DNA from: Fimenecus sp045532175
GTDB taxonomy: Bacteria > Bacillota > Clostridia > Oscillospirales > Acutalibacteraceae
Reading direction: 5' to 3'
Assembly (NCBI GenBank): GCA_045532175.1
Contig: JAZSFK010000007.1
Location: 1 to 46,896 of the forward strand
Length of the DNA stretch: 46,896 nucleotides
The notes below the pieces were generated by a model. The model made no database searches. It had not been told where the DNA came from and saw only the letters and a list, made by a program, of their open reading frames with translations. This document shows, in pieces, positions 31,572 through 40,107 of the stretch (position 1 is the stretch's first letter; each line of letters opens with the position of its first letter). The translations under genes and the position numbers were made by a program.

Positions 31572-32218
31572 CAAGAGATGAGCTTATTCTCAACAATATG
31601 GGGCTTGTTGGCAAATGTGCTTCAAGATTTATCGGAAAAGGTATTGACTATGAAGATTTGTATTCTGCAGGTTGCATCGGTCTTATAAAAGCTGCTGACG
31701 GTTTTCGTGAAGACCTTGGCTTTGCATTTTCCACATACGCAGTACCCTCTATTTTAGGAGAAATCAAACGTATTTTCCGTGATGACGGTGCTGTTAAAAT
31801 CAGTCGTTCCCTAAAAGAAGAAGCACGAAATCTTTTACGGATTAAAGAAAAATATGAAAAGGAAAACGGCATCGAGCCCACGGTATCAGAGCTTTCTGAG
31901 ATAATCGGTAAATCCGTCCCCGAAACTGCACAGTTAATCTGCGTTTTACAGCCTGTTAAATCCCTAACCGCTGACAACGACGACGAAAACCAGATTGATA
32001 TTCCTGCAGAGGACGAATACACTCCCATTGAAAACAGACTTTCTGTTCAACAGGTTTTAAATCAACTTTCTGAAAAAGACAGGCAACTGATAAACCTTAG
32101 ATTTTTTGACGGTTTAACCCAAAGTAAAACCGCAGACATACTTGGTGTTTCTCAGGTTCAGGTGTCACGAAAAGAAAAAAGCATACTGATGGAAATGCGT
32201 AAAAAGCTGACGGGATAA
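31568..32218 (+). CDS. sigF: RNA polymerase sigma-F factor
   Basis: This 216-residue sigma-70-family protein drives early forespore genes. Region 2 is visible from NNMGLVGKCASRF through DYEDLYSAGCIGLIKAADGF to FAFSTYAVPSILGEIKR. Region 3 is around ISRSLKEEARNLL. Region 4 is LSEKDRQLINLRFFDGLTQSKTADILGVSQVQVSR. It is about 35-40 residues shorter than the B. subtilis protein, mostly at the N-terminus, but the ATGA overlap with spoIIAB fixes the start. A terminator follows. Confidence 0.95.
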   Translation: MTRDELILNNMGLVGKCASRFIGKGIDYEDLYSAGCIGLIKAADGFREDLGFAFSTYAVPSILGEIKRIFRDDGAVKISRSLKEEARNLLRIKEKYEKENGIEPTVSELSEIIGKSVPETAQLICVLQPVKSLTADNDDENQIDIPAEDEYTPIENRLSVQQVLNQLSEKDRQLINLRFFDGLTQSKTADILGVSQVQVSRKEKSILMEMRKKLTG

Positions 32219-32253
32219 AGAATGTCTGATAGGTAAAATTTGATATTTTTGTA

Positions 32254-32295
32254 AAACTATGATAGAATATACTGAATCTATCATAGTTTATTATT
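32254..32295 (+). terminator. Terminator of the spoIIA operon
   Basis: AAACTATGATAGA (32254-32266) pairs perfectly with TCTATCATAGTTT (32277-32289), giving 13 bp and a 10-nt loop, followed by ATTATTTTT. It lies just upstream of the DUF5696-like gene, whose promoter is not evident, so partial read-through is likely. Confidence 0.85.
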
Positions 32296-32311
32296 TTTGG
32301 AGAAAATCAGT

Positions 32312-34510
32312 ATGACGAATATCGCCCATAAAAAGCTTTATAGAATTATTGCTCTTATTTGTGTAATTGCTGTTTTATTTACCTCCTGTGTCGGCACAGC
32401 AAATGTAATAAAGGTGAAATTTGATGCCTTGGAGTATGTTAATGCTCAATATTCAGGAGATGATTTGCACAAATGTGACAAGGAAGATTATATTACCGTT
32501 GCCACATCGGGACTTATTAAACTTCTATTTGACGAAGCAACAGCAACCATTGCAGTCCACGACACGAGTTCTGATAAAATATGGAGTACACTTCCGCAAA
32601 GTGATGTGACAAAACAGATTTCAAGTTATCCCATTGAAATGGTTTTATCCAATGGTGACAACAAGGTATATACCCTTAATTCGCAGGACAATTCCGTTGC
32701 ATTCGGAAACTTCAAATACTCCTTGGGTGACCAAGAGGTTTCTGTTACCTATACCTTAAGCCCGGATAAGGAAACAGGCATAAAGGATATTTCTCTTGCA
32801 GAAAACGGCGATATACGTGCTGATATTACAATTACATACAAATTAGAGGACGGTTCACTATATGTAACGGTCGGTATGAATCATCTTACTTTGCCCGAGG
32901 ATACCTATCTTGAAAGAATAACTATTCTCAATAATTTTGGCGCTTATGAAAGTGGCGGGGCTGACGATTACATCTTTGTTCCCGACGGTAGCGGTGCTTT
33001 GATTATGACGGGAATTGAGGACAAAGATTTTTCTTCCCTTTCCCTTGATGTCTACGGAAGTGATGCAGGCGTAACAAAAAACACTGACGAAACGCATTGT
33101 CTTTTAGGTGCTTTTGGTATTAAAAACGGTGAAAGTGCATTCCTTTGTACCATAGAGCAGGGAGATGCCATAGCAAGCATAAATGCAGAAAGAAACAGTG
33201 ATACCACACTCAACAGTGTATATTCAAGTTTCAATGTAACAGATATATTGGTAAAGCAAAATAAAAACAACATTACTAAAATATATGGTGAACAATACAG
33301 GAACGAAATAAAACTATGTTACCGTTTTCTTTCGGGAAAACTTGCAACATATTCGGGTATGGCAACTGCTTGCAGGGAGAATTTAATCAGAAATTCCGTA
33401 CTTCCTGCCAGAACTCTTAATGCTGATACCGAGCATCTTCCCATGATTATTTCCCTGCAAGGCGGATACGTTAACGAAAAGGGTAAATATATCACGCTTA
33501 CAACCTATGAACAGGCACTTTCCCTTATGACCCTTTTAAAGGCAAAGGGTGTAAATAATGTCTATCTTAAATATGACGGTTTACACGAAGAAGCTAATAA
33601 CGGAGTCAACAATGATTTTGGTGAGTTCAAGAAATCTCTTGGTGACGACAGCAAATATGAGGAACTGTACAGTTATATGAACAGTCAGAAGTTTTCTCTG
33701 TTTATAGACACAGATATGATAACTTATAATGCATCTTCGGGTGCCAAAGCAATAGACGGTAAACGAATTATCACCGAAGCCGAAAGCTCTTTCCCACTTG
33801 CAACAAAACCACAGGTATTTTTACCGATGGCACGATTTGAGGATAAAATAAACAATATGTTGGATGTATCTGAAAACATAAGTTTTGACGGATATTCTCT
33901 TAACGACGTCGGCAGATATCTGTATTCCGATTATTCCGGTCAGTTCCATTCACGCACTCAATCACAAAAGGAAATATCATCACAAATTTCCGTTCTTGCA
34001 TCCTCAAAGGCTCTTATGATTGACACAGGCAATTTCTACTCCGTTAAAAATGCTTCTGTAATCAACAATTTACCGATTACTCCCCTTGCCTATGCTGAAA
34101 AAAATGCGTATGTCGGCATACCTTTTGTGCAAATGCTCTTACACGGAATGACGGAATACAGCGTCGCACCCCTCAACACCATAAATGATTCAAAAACTGT
34201 TTTTCTTAAATCCGTGGAATACGGTTGTTTGTCGAGTGCTCAATGGTACTGCACAAACTATAATGAAGCACTTGATAAGACTTATTATTTTAACAGTAAC
34301 ATAAACGAGATGGTAGAATACTATTCAAAGGCAGAGAATGCTTTAGGCGAATTAAGAAGTTCAAGAATCACCTCCCACTTTGTTGTACAAAGCGGTGTTT
34401 ACTGTACTGAATATGATAACAGCATTAAGGTTTATGTAAACTATAACGGCTATGATGTTACAATCAACGGTGTAATAATAGGTGCAAGGGATTGCGTGAC
34501 AATTTCATAA
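32312..34510 (+). CDS. DUF5696-like lipoprotein of unknown function
   Basis: The ATG at 32312 (GGAG 9-10 nt upstream) gives 732 residues. A lipoprotein signal ends in LFTSC near residue 26, so it is anchored outside. The N-terminal third is beta-rich, with LFDEATATIAVHD and the block DYIFVPDGSGALI that I recognise from DUF5696 proteins. The middle resembles a TIM-barrel-like region with alternating strands and helices (NNVYLKYDGL, FSLFIDTDMITYN, ISFDGYSLNDVG). The C-terminus is a small beta domain (VYVNYNGYDVTINGVII). A glycosidase-like fold is possible, but I see no confirmed catalytic pair. It follows the sigma-F operon with no promoter of its own that I could identify. Confidence 0.65.
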   Translation: MTNIAHKKLYRIIALICVIAVLFTSCVGTANVIKVKFDALEYVNAQYSGDDLHKCDKEDYITVATSGLIKLLFDEATATIAVHDTSSDKIWSTLPQSDVTKQISSYPIEMVLSNGDNKVYTLNSQDNSVAFGNFKYSLGDQEVSVTYTLSPDKETGIKDISLAENGDIRADITITYKLEDGSLYVTVGMNHLTLPEDTYLERITILNNFGAYESGGADDYIFVPDGSGALIMTGIEDKDFSSLSLDVYGSDAGVTKNTDETHCLLGAFGIKNGESAFLCTIEQGDAIASINAERNSDTTLNSVYSSFNVTDILVKQNKNNITKIYGEQYRNEIKLCYRFLSGKLATYSGMATACRENLIRNSVLPARTLNADTEHLPMIISLQGGYVNEKGKYITLTTYEQALSLMTLLKAKGVNNVYLKYDGLHEEANNGVNNDFGEFKKSLGDDSKYEELYSYMNSQKFSLFIDTDMITYNASSGAKAIDGKRIITEAESSFPLATKPQVFLPMARFEDKINNMLDVSENISFDGYSLNDVGRYLYSDYSGQFHSRTQSQKEISSQISVLASSKALMIDTGNFYSVKNASVINNLPITPLAYAEKNAYVGIPFVQMLLHGMTEYSVAPLNTINDSKTVFLKSVEYGCLSSAQWYCTNYNEALDKTYYFNSNINEMVEYYSKAENALGELRSSRITSHFVVQSGVYCTEYDNSIKVYVNYNGYDVTINGVIIGARDCVTIS

Positions 34511-34518
34511 ACATAAAC

Positions 34519-34550
34519 AAAAAGCTGTAAGACAAATCTTACAGCTTTTT
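34519..34550. terminator. Bidirectional terminator between convergent genes
   Basis: AAAAAGCTGTAAGA/TCTTACAGCTTTTT is a perfect 14-bp stem with a 4-nt loop, A- and T-ended on both sides. It serves both the DUF5696-like gene and the pseudokinase gene. Confidence 0.93.
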
Positions 34551-34554
34551 TTGA

Positions 34555-36204
34555 TTACATAAATGGTGTGAACCAATCTTCAATTATATCTAAGCCTCCG
34601 CCAAGTCCGGGCTCATATTTTCCCCACACATAAATGGTAATCGTACTTCCCTTTACATGGGATGAACCGACTTCAAGGTCTGTTCCTGCAACGGAGCCTT
34701 CCATATACCCTTCAGTATTTTCCTTTTCAACAACCGTTACCACAAAACCTGCTTCTTCAAGCTTGATTTTTGCCATTTCCATTGTCAGCTCATCAATTGA
34801 AGGAACTGTGACATACTCAGGACCTTTACTTACCGAAAAGACAATTTCCGTTCCCTCTGCTACCTTCTCGCCGGGTTTTATACTTTGTGAAACAATATAC
34901 CCCTTCTCAACATTACTGCTATATACATATTTTACTTTAATTGTAAATCGCTTTTTCTGTGCAGCGTTGCCGGAGATTTCATTGAAATTACAATTATAGA
35001 AATCGGGAACCTCAACCATTCTCACATTTTCTTCAATCTGTTCGGGCTCTTTTTCACTGATATACGTTGAAATCAGCTCATAAGCACCCCATATACCGAA
35101 AGCAACAAGTCCCACAATCAAAATGATAATGAAAGTTTTGAATACTATACGTTGCGGTGAATCCTCCTCAACATACGTAACTGTGGCTGTTGGCTTTTTC
35201 TCTTCCGTCGGAAGATTTACTCCCGAATATGACGATATAACCGCAGCAGGAGTTGCTGAAAGCTCCTCGTGTAAGGTTTCAATATCGGGTGTTCTTTCCT
35301 GTGGGTCCACCTGTAAACCATTCATCAAGGCATTTATGACATAACCCGGAATAATCTCCGCATACCTTGCAGGAATAATAAGTTGGTCATTTTTTGAACG
35401 GGAAATAGCATTCTGAGGAACACTGCCGACCAGCGACCTGTAAACCACCGCACAAAAGGCGTAAACATCGGAATAACAACCAATCTGCGAATCATAATTA
35501 TATTGCTCCAAGGGTGTATATCCATCAAAGAACTGTGCGGTTAATATACTTCCGTCGTGTCTTGCATCCTCTATGGAAAACCCTGTTAATCTGAGTTTTC
35601 CGTCACGACCGATAAGGAGTGTGTCGGGGCTGATGCCGTAATGAACAATTCCCATTCTGTGCAAGGTAGTGAGTAATGACAGCACAGGCATAAAAAGCTG
35701 GTTAGATTTTTCCCATTTCAGGTAACCTGTTCTGCTTCTTAACAAAAAATCACGTAATGTTATGCTTTCGACATATTCGCTTACAGAATAAGCGGTATTG
35801 TTAGCCTCAAAAATATCAATCACCGGAATATGTGCTGAAAATCCCCTTACACTCGCAAGCTTACCCCACATATCCTTAAATTTAGCAAGACATTCAGTAT
35901 ATTTTTCCTGACAGGCTTCATTGACAACAACCTTAATTTGGTCATCACCACGTTCACAGATAGCATCAGGATAAAATTCCCTAATAACAACTGTACTGCT
36001 CTTTTCAATGTCGTAAGCCATATACGACGAGCCTTCATTATCAGAGGAAATAACTCTACCGACAAGATACTTTTCTTTAACAATAGTCTTCAAGGGCAGA
36101 TAAGGTGAAAATTGAGGTAAGTCAACATCACAGCCACAAACGGGACATTGTACTTCATTGTTCAATTCGCTCATACAATTCATACAAAGATTGTCCATAT
36201 TCAA
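34555..36204 (-). CDS. PASTA-domain pseudokinase with N-terminal zinc ribbon
   Basis: This 549-residue protein has, in order: a zinc ribbon (C7, C10, C20, C23), an STK-type kinase fold (about 45-315), one membrane helix (about 355-377) and two extracellular PASTA domains (about 395-528). PASTA domains bind peptidoglycan or lipid II. The kinase fold lacks catalysis: no Gly-rich loop, the VAIK lysine is R75 (TVVIR), HRD is HYG (188-190) and DFG is TGF (207-209). It is thus a probable pseudokinase resembling PknB/PrkC sensors. A TTG at 36204 with GGAGG 8 nt upstream is the best start. No cognate phosphatase or cell-wall gene adjoins. It is not the usual PknB, which sits beside a phosphatase gene. 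Confidence 0.88.
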   Translation of the reverse strand: MNMDNLCMNCMSELNNEVQCPVCGCDVDLPQFSPYLPLKTIVKEKYLVGRVISSDNEGSSYMAYDIEKSSTVVIREFYPDAICERGDDQIKVVVNEACQEKYTECLAKFKDMWGKLASVRGFSAHIPVIDIFEANNTAYSVSEYVESITLRDFLLRSRTGYLKWEKSNQLFMPVLSLLTTLHRMGIVHYGISPDTLLIGRDGKLRLTGFSIEDARHDGSILTAQFFDGYTPLEQYNYDSQIGCYSDVYAFCAVVYRSLVGSVPQNAISRSKNDQLIIPARYAEIIPGYVINALMNGLQVDPQERTPDIETLHEELSATPAAVISSYSGVNLPTEEKKPTATVTYVEEDSPQRIVFKTFIIILIVGLVAFGIWGAYELISTYISEKEPEQIEENVRMVEVPDFYNCNFNEISGNAAQKKRFTIKVKYVYSSNVEKGYIVSQSIKPGEKVAEGTEIVFSVSKGPEYVTVPSIDELTMEMAKIKLEEAGFVVTVVEKENTEGYMEGSVAGTDLEVGSSHVKGSTITIYVWGKYEPGLGGGLDIIEDWFTPFM

Positions 36205-36236
36205 GTGTCATTCCTCCTTCTTACTGAATTACAAGA

Positions 36237-36266
36237 ATAATATACCATATAAAAATATAATGTCAA
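36237..36266 (-). promoter_or_regulatory. Promoter of the pseudokinase gene
   Basis: TTGACA (36261-36266), an 18-nt spacer and TATTAT (36237-36242) on the minus strand, about 33 nt before the TTG start. Confidence 0.8.
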
Positions 36267-36299
36267 ATTACAGTTTGATTACATTTTTTGGAAATTTTG

Positions 36300-37895
36300 T
36301 TATGTTTCGTCGGATAAAACCATTTCTGCGCATTTAACACCATCAACAGCAGCAGAAACAATTCCTCCTGCATACCCTGCACCCTCACCACAAGGGTAAA
36401 GTCCACGGATATTTGTCTGATAAAACTCATCACGAAGAATTCGCACCGGTGATGAGCTTCTTGTTTCAGGAGCAGTTAAAACTGCATCATTCATAGCAAA
36501 GCCTTTAAGCTTTTTATCCATCTGCACGAGGGCATCACGCATTGTATTTACTACCTTTTGAGGTAAAGCCTCACTGATGTCGCCCATAGTTACGCCCGTT
36601 GTGAACGATGGTCTGACACTGCCCAATTCAGTTGATTTCTGTCCCTTTAAGAAGTCCCCTACAAGTGTTGCAGGTGCAGAATAATCACTACCGCCAAGCA
36701 AAAATGCCTTTTCTTCAATTTCTCTTTGCAACTGGAAGCCTGAAAGCGGGTGTTCAGTCGGGAAATCAGCAGGCTCAACACCTACTAAAATTGCGGAGTT
36801 TGCATTTTCCTTATCACGGGCATATTCACTCATACCGTTTGTTACAACTCCACCTTTTTGAGAAGAAGCACAAACAACGGTACCACCCGGACACATACAA
36901 AAAGTATATGCACCTCTGCCGTGTGGCGGATGACAAGCAAGTTTATAATCGGCAGCCTTTAATTTCGGATGGTTTTTAAAATCACCATATTGAACCGAAT
37001 TGATATAATCCTGCGGATGCTCAATTCTTGCACCAACCGAAAAAGGCTTCTGCATCATATTGATACCCTTACCATAAAGCATTTCGATAGTATCCCTTGC
37101 GGAATGACCGATTGAAAGAATAAGAGCATCTGTTTCAATATCTCTTTCCTTACCAAATCTGTCCCTTACTGTTATGCCGTGGATAAATCCGTTGGCAACG
37201 ATAATATTGGTAAGTTGAGTTTCAAAAAGGACTGTACCACCGAGGGAAATAATCTCTTCACGGATAGATTTAACGGTTTCTTTCAGTTTATCCGTACCGA
37301 TATGAGGTTTAGCATTTGTAAGTATATCTTCAGGTGCACCATGGGAAACAAATTCCTGGAATACGAAACGGCAACGACTGTCTTTAATACCGGTTGTGAG
37401 TTTTCCGTCAGAAAATGTTCCTGCACCACCCTCACCGTATTGAATATTTGAGGTTTCATCAAGAACACGATTAGTCCAGAAATTGTTTACATCATCTGTT
37501 CGTGAATCAATATCCCTGCCTCGTTCAACGATAATCGGACAATGTCCGCTGCGAGCAAGAATGAGTCCTGCAAACATACCCGCAGGGCCAAAACCTGCAA
37601 TAACAGGAGGCAATGTGCTTTTTCGGTTGGATTGAGGCATTTTATATTCATATTTCTGACATTTTGTAACGCGATTGTTGTTGAGTTTTTCTATAATTTT
37701 ATCCTCGTCGCCGTCAACCGTTACATCCGCCGTAAATACAAAACGTACTTCACCCTTACGGCAATCCACGCTCTGTTTAAAAATCTCCGTTTTTATTATT
37801 CTGTTTTTGCTTATTTTTAAGGTCTTGACAACTGCGTCTTCAATATCGTGAAAATCGCAATCAAGGTCAAGCTTAATTTCACTGATTCTGAGCAT
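36300..37895 (-). CDS. FAD-dependent dehydrogenase (COG2509-like)
   Basis: This 531-residue flavoprotein has an N-terminal 100-residue alpha-beta domain of unknown role, then an FAD-binding GxGxxG-type start (PPVIAGFGPAGMFAGLILARSG, near residue 96). Further blocks typical of the family are YGEGGAGTFSDGKL, ILSIGHSARDT and the C-terminal GLYPCGEGAGYAGGIVSAAVDG. Such proteins are annotated as uncharacterised FAD-dependent dehydrogenases with no known substrate. It overlaps the end of the BaiN-like gene by 17 bp and is third in the operon behind the DtxR/MntR-type regulator, implying metal-linked control. AGAGGA precedes the start. Confidence 0.85.
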   Translation of the reverse strand: MLRISEIKLDLDCDFHDIEDAVVKTLKISKNRIIKTEIFKQSVDCRKGEVRFVFTADVTVDGDEDKIIEKLNNNRVTKCQKYEYKMPQSNRKSTLPPVIAGFGPAGMFAGLILARSGHCPIIVERGRDIDSRTDDVNNFWTNRVLDETSNIQYGEGGAGTFSDGKLTTGIKDSRCRFVFQEFVSHGAPEDILTNAKPHIGTDKLKETVKSIREEIISLGGTVLFETQLTNIIVANGFIHGITVRDRFGKERDIETDALILSIGHSARDTIEMLYGKGINMMQKPFSVGARIEHPQDYINSVQYGDFKNHPKLKAADYKLACHPPHGRGAYTFCMCPGGTVVCASSQKGGVVTNGMSEYARDKENANSAILVGVEPADFPTEHPLSGFQLQREIEEKAFLLGGSDYSAPATLVGDFLKGQKSTELGSVRPSFTTGVTMGDISEALPQKVVNTMRDALVQMDKKLKGFAMNDAVLTAPETRSSSPVRILRDEFYQTNIRGLYPCGEGAGYAGGIVSAAVDGVKCAEMVLSDET

Positions 37896-39126
37896 TGTTT
37901 ATCCTCTCACCTATTGTGTGTCCTGCCGCTCTGCCCGAACTCCACGCCCATTGTAAATTATATCCGCCACAGTCTCCGTCAATGTTAAGAGCCTCACCAC
38001 AGCAGAATAAATTCTCAACAAGTTTTGATTCCGTTGTATCTGCATCAAATTGCGAACAATCCGCACCACCTGCCGTTACCTGTGCAAAATCGAAGCCACG
38101 TGCAGTTTTAATCTTAATAGTCCATTTTTTGCAAAGCTTTGCAAGTTTTATAATTTCATTGTCGCTTAAATCGGTAATTTTGCCGTTAGGTGCAACACCG
38201 CTTTCTTTTAAAAGAGTTATGCACAATTGCTTATTCATAATACCTATAAGCAAATTCTCACAAAGTCCTGTGCCGAATTCACGACGGTCAAAGATATAAT
38301 TTTCAATCTCATCAAGGGAAAAATCAGGAGTTACGTCAAGATTTATATAAATATCATTCGATGGCGACATTGATACAAATCTTGATAACTGCATAATCGG
38401 GATTCCCGAAAGTCCATAGTCTGTGAATTGAACTTCACCATAATTTTCAAGGACTTTTTCATTATCTATAATCAAATCCATTCTGCAAATTGAACGGACA
38501 CCCTTAAGTGCTTTTGTAAAATCATCACAATTAAGTGAAACGAGTGCAGGTGCAATAGAAGTAATTTTATGGCCGTTCATCCTGAGTAAGTCATAGGAGT
38601 CCCCGTCCGTACCGTGCACCTTTGCAGCCTTTCCCCCTGCTGCCACAACAACAAAATCAAAACGGTCCTTATTATTTACTACGATTTTCTGAACGGCACC
38701 GTTAAAAACTGATTTGATGTGTACAACATTGTAATCACATATAGTTTCAACACCCAATCTTTCGCACTCAAATCGAAGTGCGTCCAGGACTGAAGATGCC
38801 TGATTTGAAAGAGGATAGACTCTACCCTCATCCTCCTCACGGGTATAAAGACCAAGTCTGTTAAAAAATTCAATATTGCTTTCAGGTGTGTATTTATTGA
38901 GGATTACCTTTGCAAATTCCGTGTCCCCTCTGTAACCTGTTTTGGCAGAGTTCATATTTGTCAGGTTACATCTGCCGTTTCCCGTAACAAGAATTTTTTT
39001 GCCGACACGGGGTAGTTTTTCAATTACAGTAACCCTTACATCATCTTTATTTCTGACAGTTTGCATAATCTCGATGGCACAGGCAAGTCCTGATGCACCG
39101 CCACCAATTACAGCAACCTTAAGCAT
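37879..39126 (-). CDS. HI0933/BaiN-family flavoprotein
   Basis: From the ATG at 39126 (AGGG 7 nt upstream) the protein has 415 residues. It starts LKVAVIGGGASGLACAIE, a dinucleotide-binding fold, then GKKILVTGNGRCNLTN, the family signature, and ends with FCCGEALNIDGDCGGYNLQWAWSSGRAAG. Members include BaiN and other NAD(P)/FAD oxidoreductases of uncertain substrate. It begins within a few bases of the DtxR-type regulator stop and overlaps the downstream flavoprotein gene. Two different FAD enzymes under a metal regulator suggest a shared redox task, but its nature cannot be read. Confidence 0.85.
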   Translation of the reverse strand: MLKVAVIGGGASGLACAIEIMQTVRNKDDVRVTVIEKLPRVGKKILVTGNGRCNLTNMNSAKTGYRGDTEFAKVILNKYTPESNIEFFNRLGLYTREEDEGRVYPLSNQASSVLDALRFECERLGVETICDYNVVHIKSVFNGAVQKIVVNNKDRFDFVVVAAGGKAAKVHGTDGDSYDLLRMNGHKITSIAPALVSLNCDDFTKALKGVRSICRMDLIIDNEKVLENYGEVQFTDYGLSGIPIMQLSRFVSMSPSNDIYINLDVTPDFSLDEIENYIFDRREFGTGLCENLLIGIMNKQLCITLLKESGVAPNGKITDLSDNEIIKLAKLCKKWTIKIKTARGFDFAQVTAGGADCSQFDADTTESKLVENLFCCGEALNIDGDCGGYNLQWAWSSGRAAGHTIGERINNAQNQ

Positions 39127-39129
39127 CAA

Positions 39130-39516
39130 TCATCCCTGCCTTTCAAGATAATCATAAAGTCTTTCGATAGTATCTGCACTCATAACGTGTTCCATCTGAC
39201 AAGCATCATTTTCCGCAGTTTTTTCATCAACACCCAACGTATCTATAAGGAAATGCTTGATAAGTTTGTGTCTTCTCAACACGTTTGCCGCATAAGTTTC
39301 GCCCTTTGGAGTAATTACAATATCTCCGTAAGTTACATGCTCCAGATACCCGTTTTGTGTAAGCGTATTAATTGCACGATTGACACTCGGCTTTGACACC
39401 CCAAGAAATTCTGCGATATCAGTAAGTCTGACACTGTTTTTTTGTTTTGAAATAACAAAAACCGCTTCAAGATAATCCTCAAGAGAGGATGTCATATTAT
39501 AATTATCGTTTTTCAT
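39130..39516 (-). CDS. DtxR/MntR-family metal-dependent repressor
   Basis: This 128-residue protein has a winged helix (about 10-70) with SLEDYLEAVF and SVRLTDIAEFLGVSKPSVNRAIN, then a dimer and metal domain, with no SH3-like third domain. Ligand positions are mixed. D14/E17 and H83 align with MntR D8/E11/H77, and E109/H110 with MntR E102/H103, but the E99 position is C106, as in DtxR C102. It may therefore respond to Mn or Fe with altered selectivity. It heads an operon with two flavoproteins and has an inverted repeat over its promoter, so it is probably autoregulated. The metal it senses is inferred. Confidence 0.88.
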   Translation of the reverse strand: MKNDNYNMTSSLEDYLEAVFVISKQKNSVRLTDIAEFLGVSKPSVNRAINTLTQNGYLEHVTYGDIVITPKGETYAANVLRRHKLIKHFLIDTLGVDEKTAENDACQMEHVMSADTIERLYDYLERQG

Positions 39517-39552
39517 TTTTCTTAAATTCCTTAAACTTATTTTATCTTTATA

Positions 39553-39591
39553 ATTTTACCATAAAATTAGCCAAATAGTCAATATGGCTAA
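39553..39591 (-). promoter_or_regulatory. Promoter and DtxR-type operator of the regulator-flavoprotein operon
   Basis: On the minus strand, TTGACT (39577-39582), an 18-nt spacer and TAAAAT (39553-39558). The perfect inverted repeat TTAGCCA-N11-TGGCTAA (39567-39591) brackets the -35, resembling the TTAGG...-type palindromes bound by this family. Repression by blocking polymerase is expected. Confidence 0.8.
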
Positions 39592-39597
39592 CAAAAA

Positions 39598-39618
39598 TCC
39601 CACACAAGACGTGTGGGA
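39598..39618 (-). terminator. Terminator of the XRE regulator gene
   Basis: TCCCACAC/GTGTGGGA is a perfect 8-bp stem with 5-nt loop, then TTTTTG on the minus strand. It separates the XRE gene from the DtxR operon promoter. Confidence 0.88.
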
Positions 39619-39627
39619 CCAAAAACA

Positions 39628-40002
39628 TTATTTTTTCTCATTCTTGCCTTCCGCAAGGCTGTAAACCTCGGCTTTTTCATTGTCAGTCATCGAACGAAGC
39701 CTGACAATTAAATCTCTTTCTTCCCTTGAAAGTTCGGAAAGATACCATTTCTTTTCGCTTGCATCAAAATTATCTGCATCAGTCAACAAACAACCATTAA
39801 GCTCACTAAGAAATTCCGCAAGATTCAGCCTGTAAAAATCTGATAACCTAATCAATGAATCAAGGTCGGGAGAACGTCTGCCGATTTCATAACTGCAATA
39901 TGCTGAACGAGTGATACCCAAAGCATCCGCCACCTGTTGCTGAGTCAGTTTATTCTGTATTCTTACCATTTTAAGTTGAGTGTGATATTTCAAGGCTTCC
40001 AT
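39628..40002 (-). CDS. XRE-family helix-turn-helix regulator
   Basis: This 124-residue protein has an N-terminal HTH (about 8-62): LKMVRIQNKLTQQQVADALGITRSAYCSYEIGRRSPDLDSLIRLSDFY, with the recognition helix RSAYCSYE. The C-terminal half is charged and helical (about 75-124) with no known ligand domain. It is divergent from an alpha/beta hydrolase across a 105-bp gap containing repeated CAATATAAAT motifs, the likely operator. A role in regulating both itself and the hydrolase pair fits the layout but is not proven. AGGAAAGGGG precedes the start. Confidence 0.85.
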   Translation of the reverse strand: MEALKYHTQLKMVRIQNKLTQQQVADALGITRSAYCSYEIGRRSPDLDSLIRLSDFYRLNLAEFLSELNGCLLTDADNFDASEKKWYLSELSREERDLIVRLRSMTDNEKAEVYSLAEGKNEKK

Positions 40003-40016
40003 CCCCTTTCCTGTAG

Positions 40017-40046
40017 ATTATACAATATAAATGTGCCATTCTGCAA
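40017..40046 (-). promoter_or_regulatory. Promoter of the XRE gene with CAATATAAAT repeats
   Basis: TTGCAG (40041-40046), an 18-nt spacer and TATAAT (40017-40022) on the minus strand. CAATATAAAT occurs at 40023-40032 and 40044-40053 in direct orientation, spaced 21 bp (two helical turns), covering the spacer of this promoter and flanking the divergent one. Confidence 0.7.
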
Positions 40047-40053
40047 TATAAAT

Positions 40054-40082
40054 TTGCAATATTTACATTGATATGGTAAAAT
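40054..40082 (+). promoter_or_regulatory. Promoter of the hydrolase pair
   Basis: TTGCAA (40054-40059), a 17-nt spacer and TAAAAT (40077-40082), about 25 nt before the ATG. The -35 directly follows the second CAATATAAAT repeat, so a protein bound there could control both directions. Confidence 0.75.
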
Positions 40083-40107
40083 AATTCACAAATGAAAGGA
40101 TGATACT

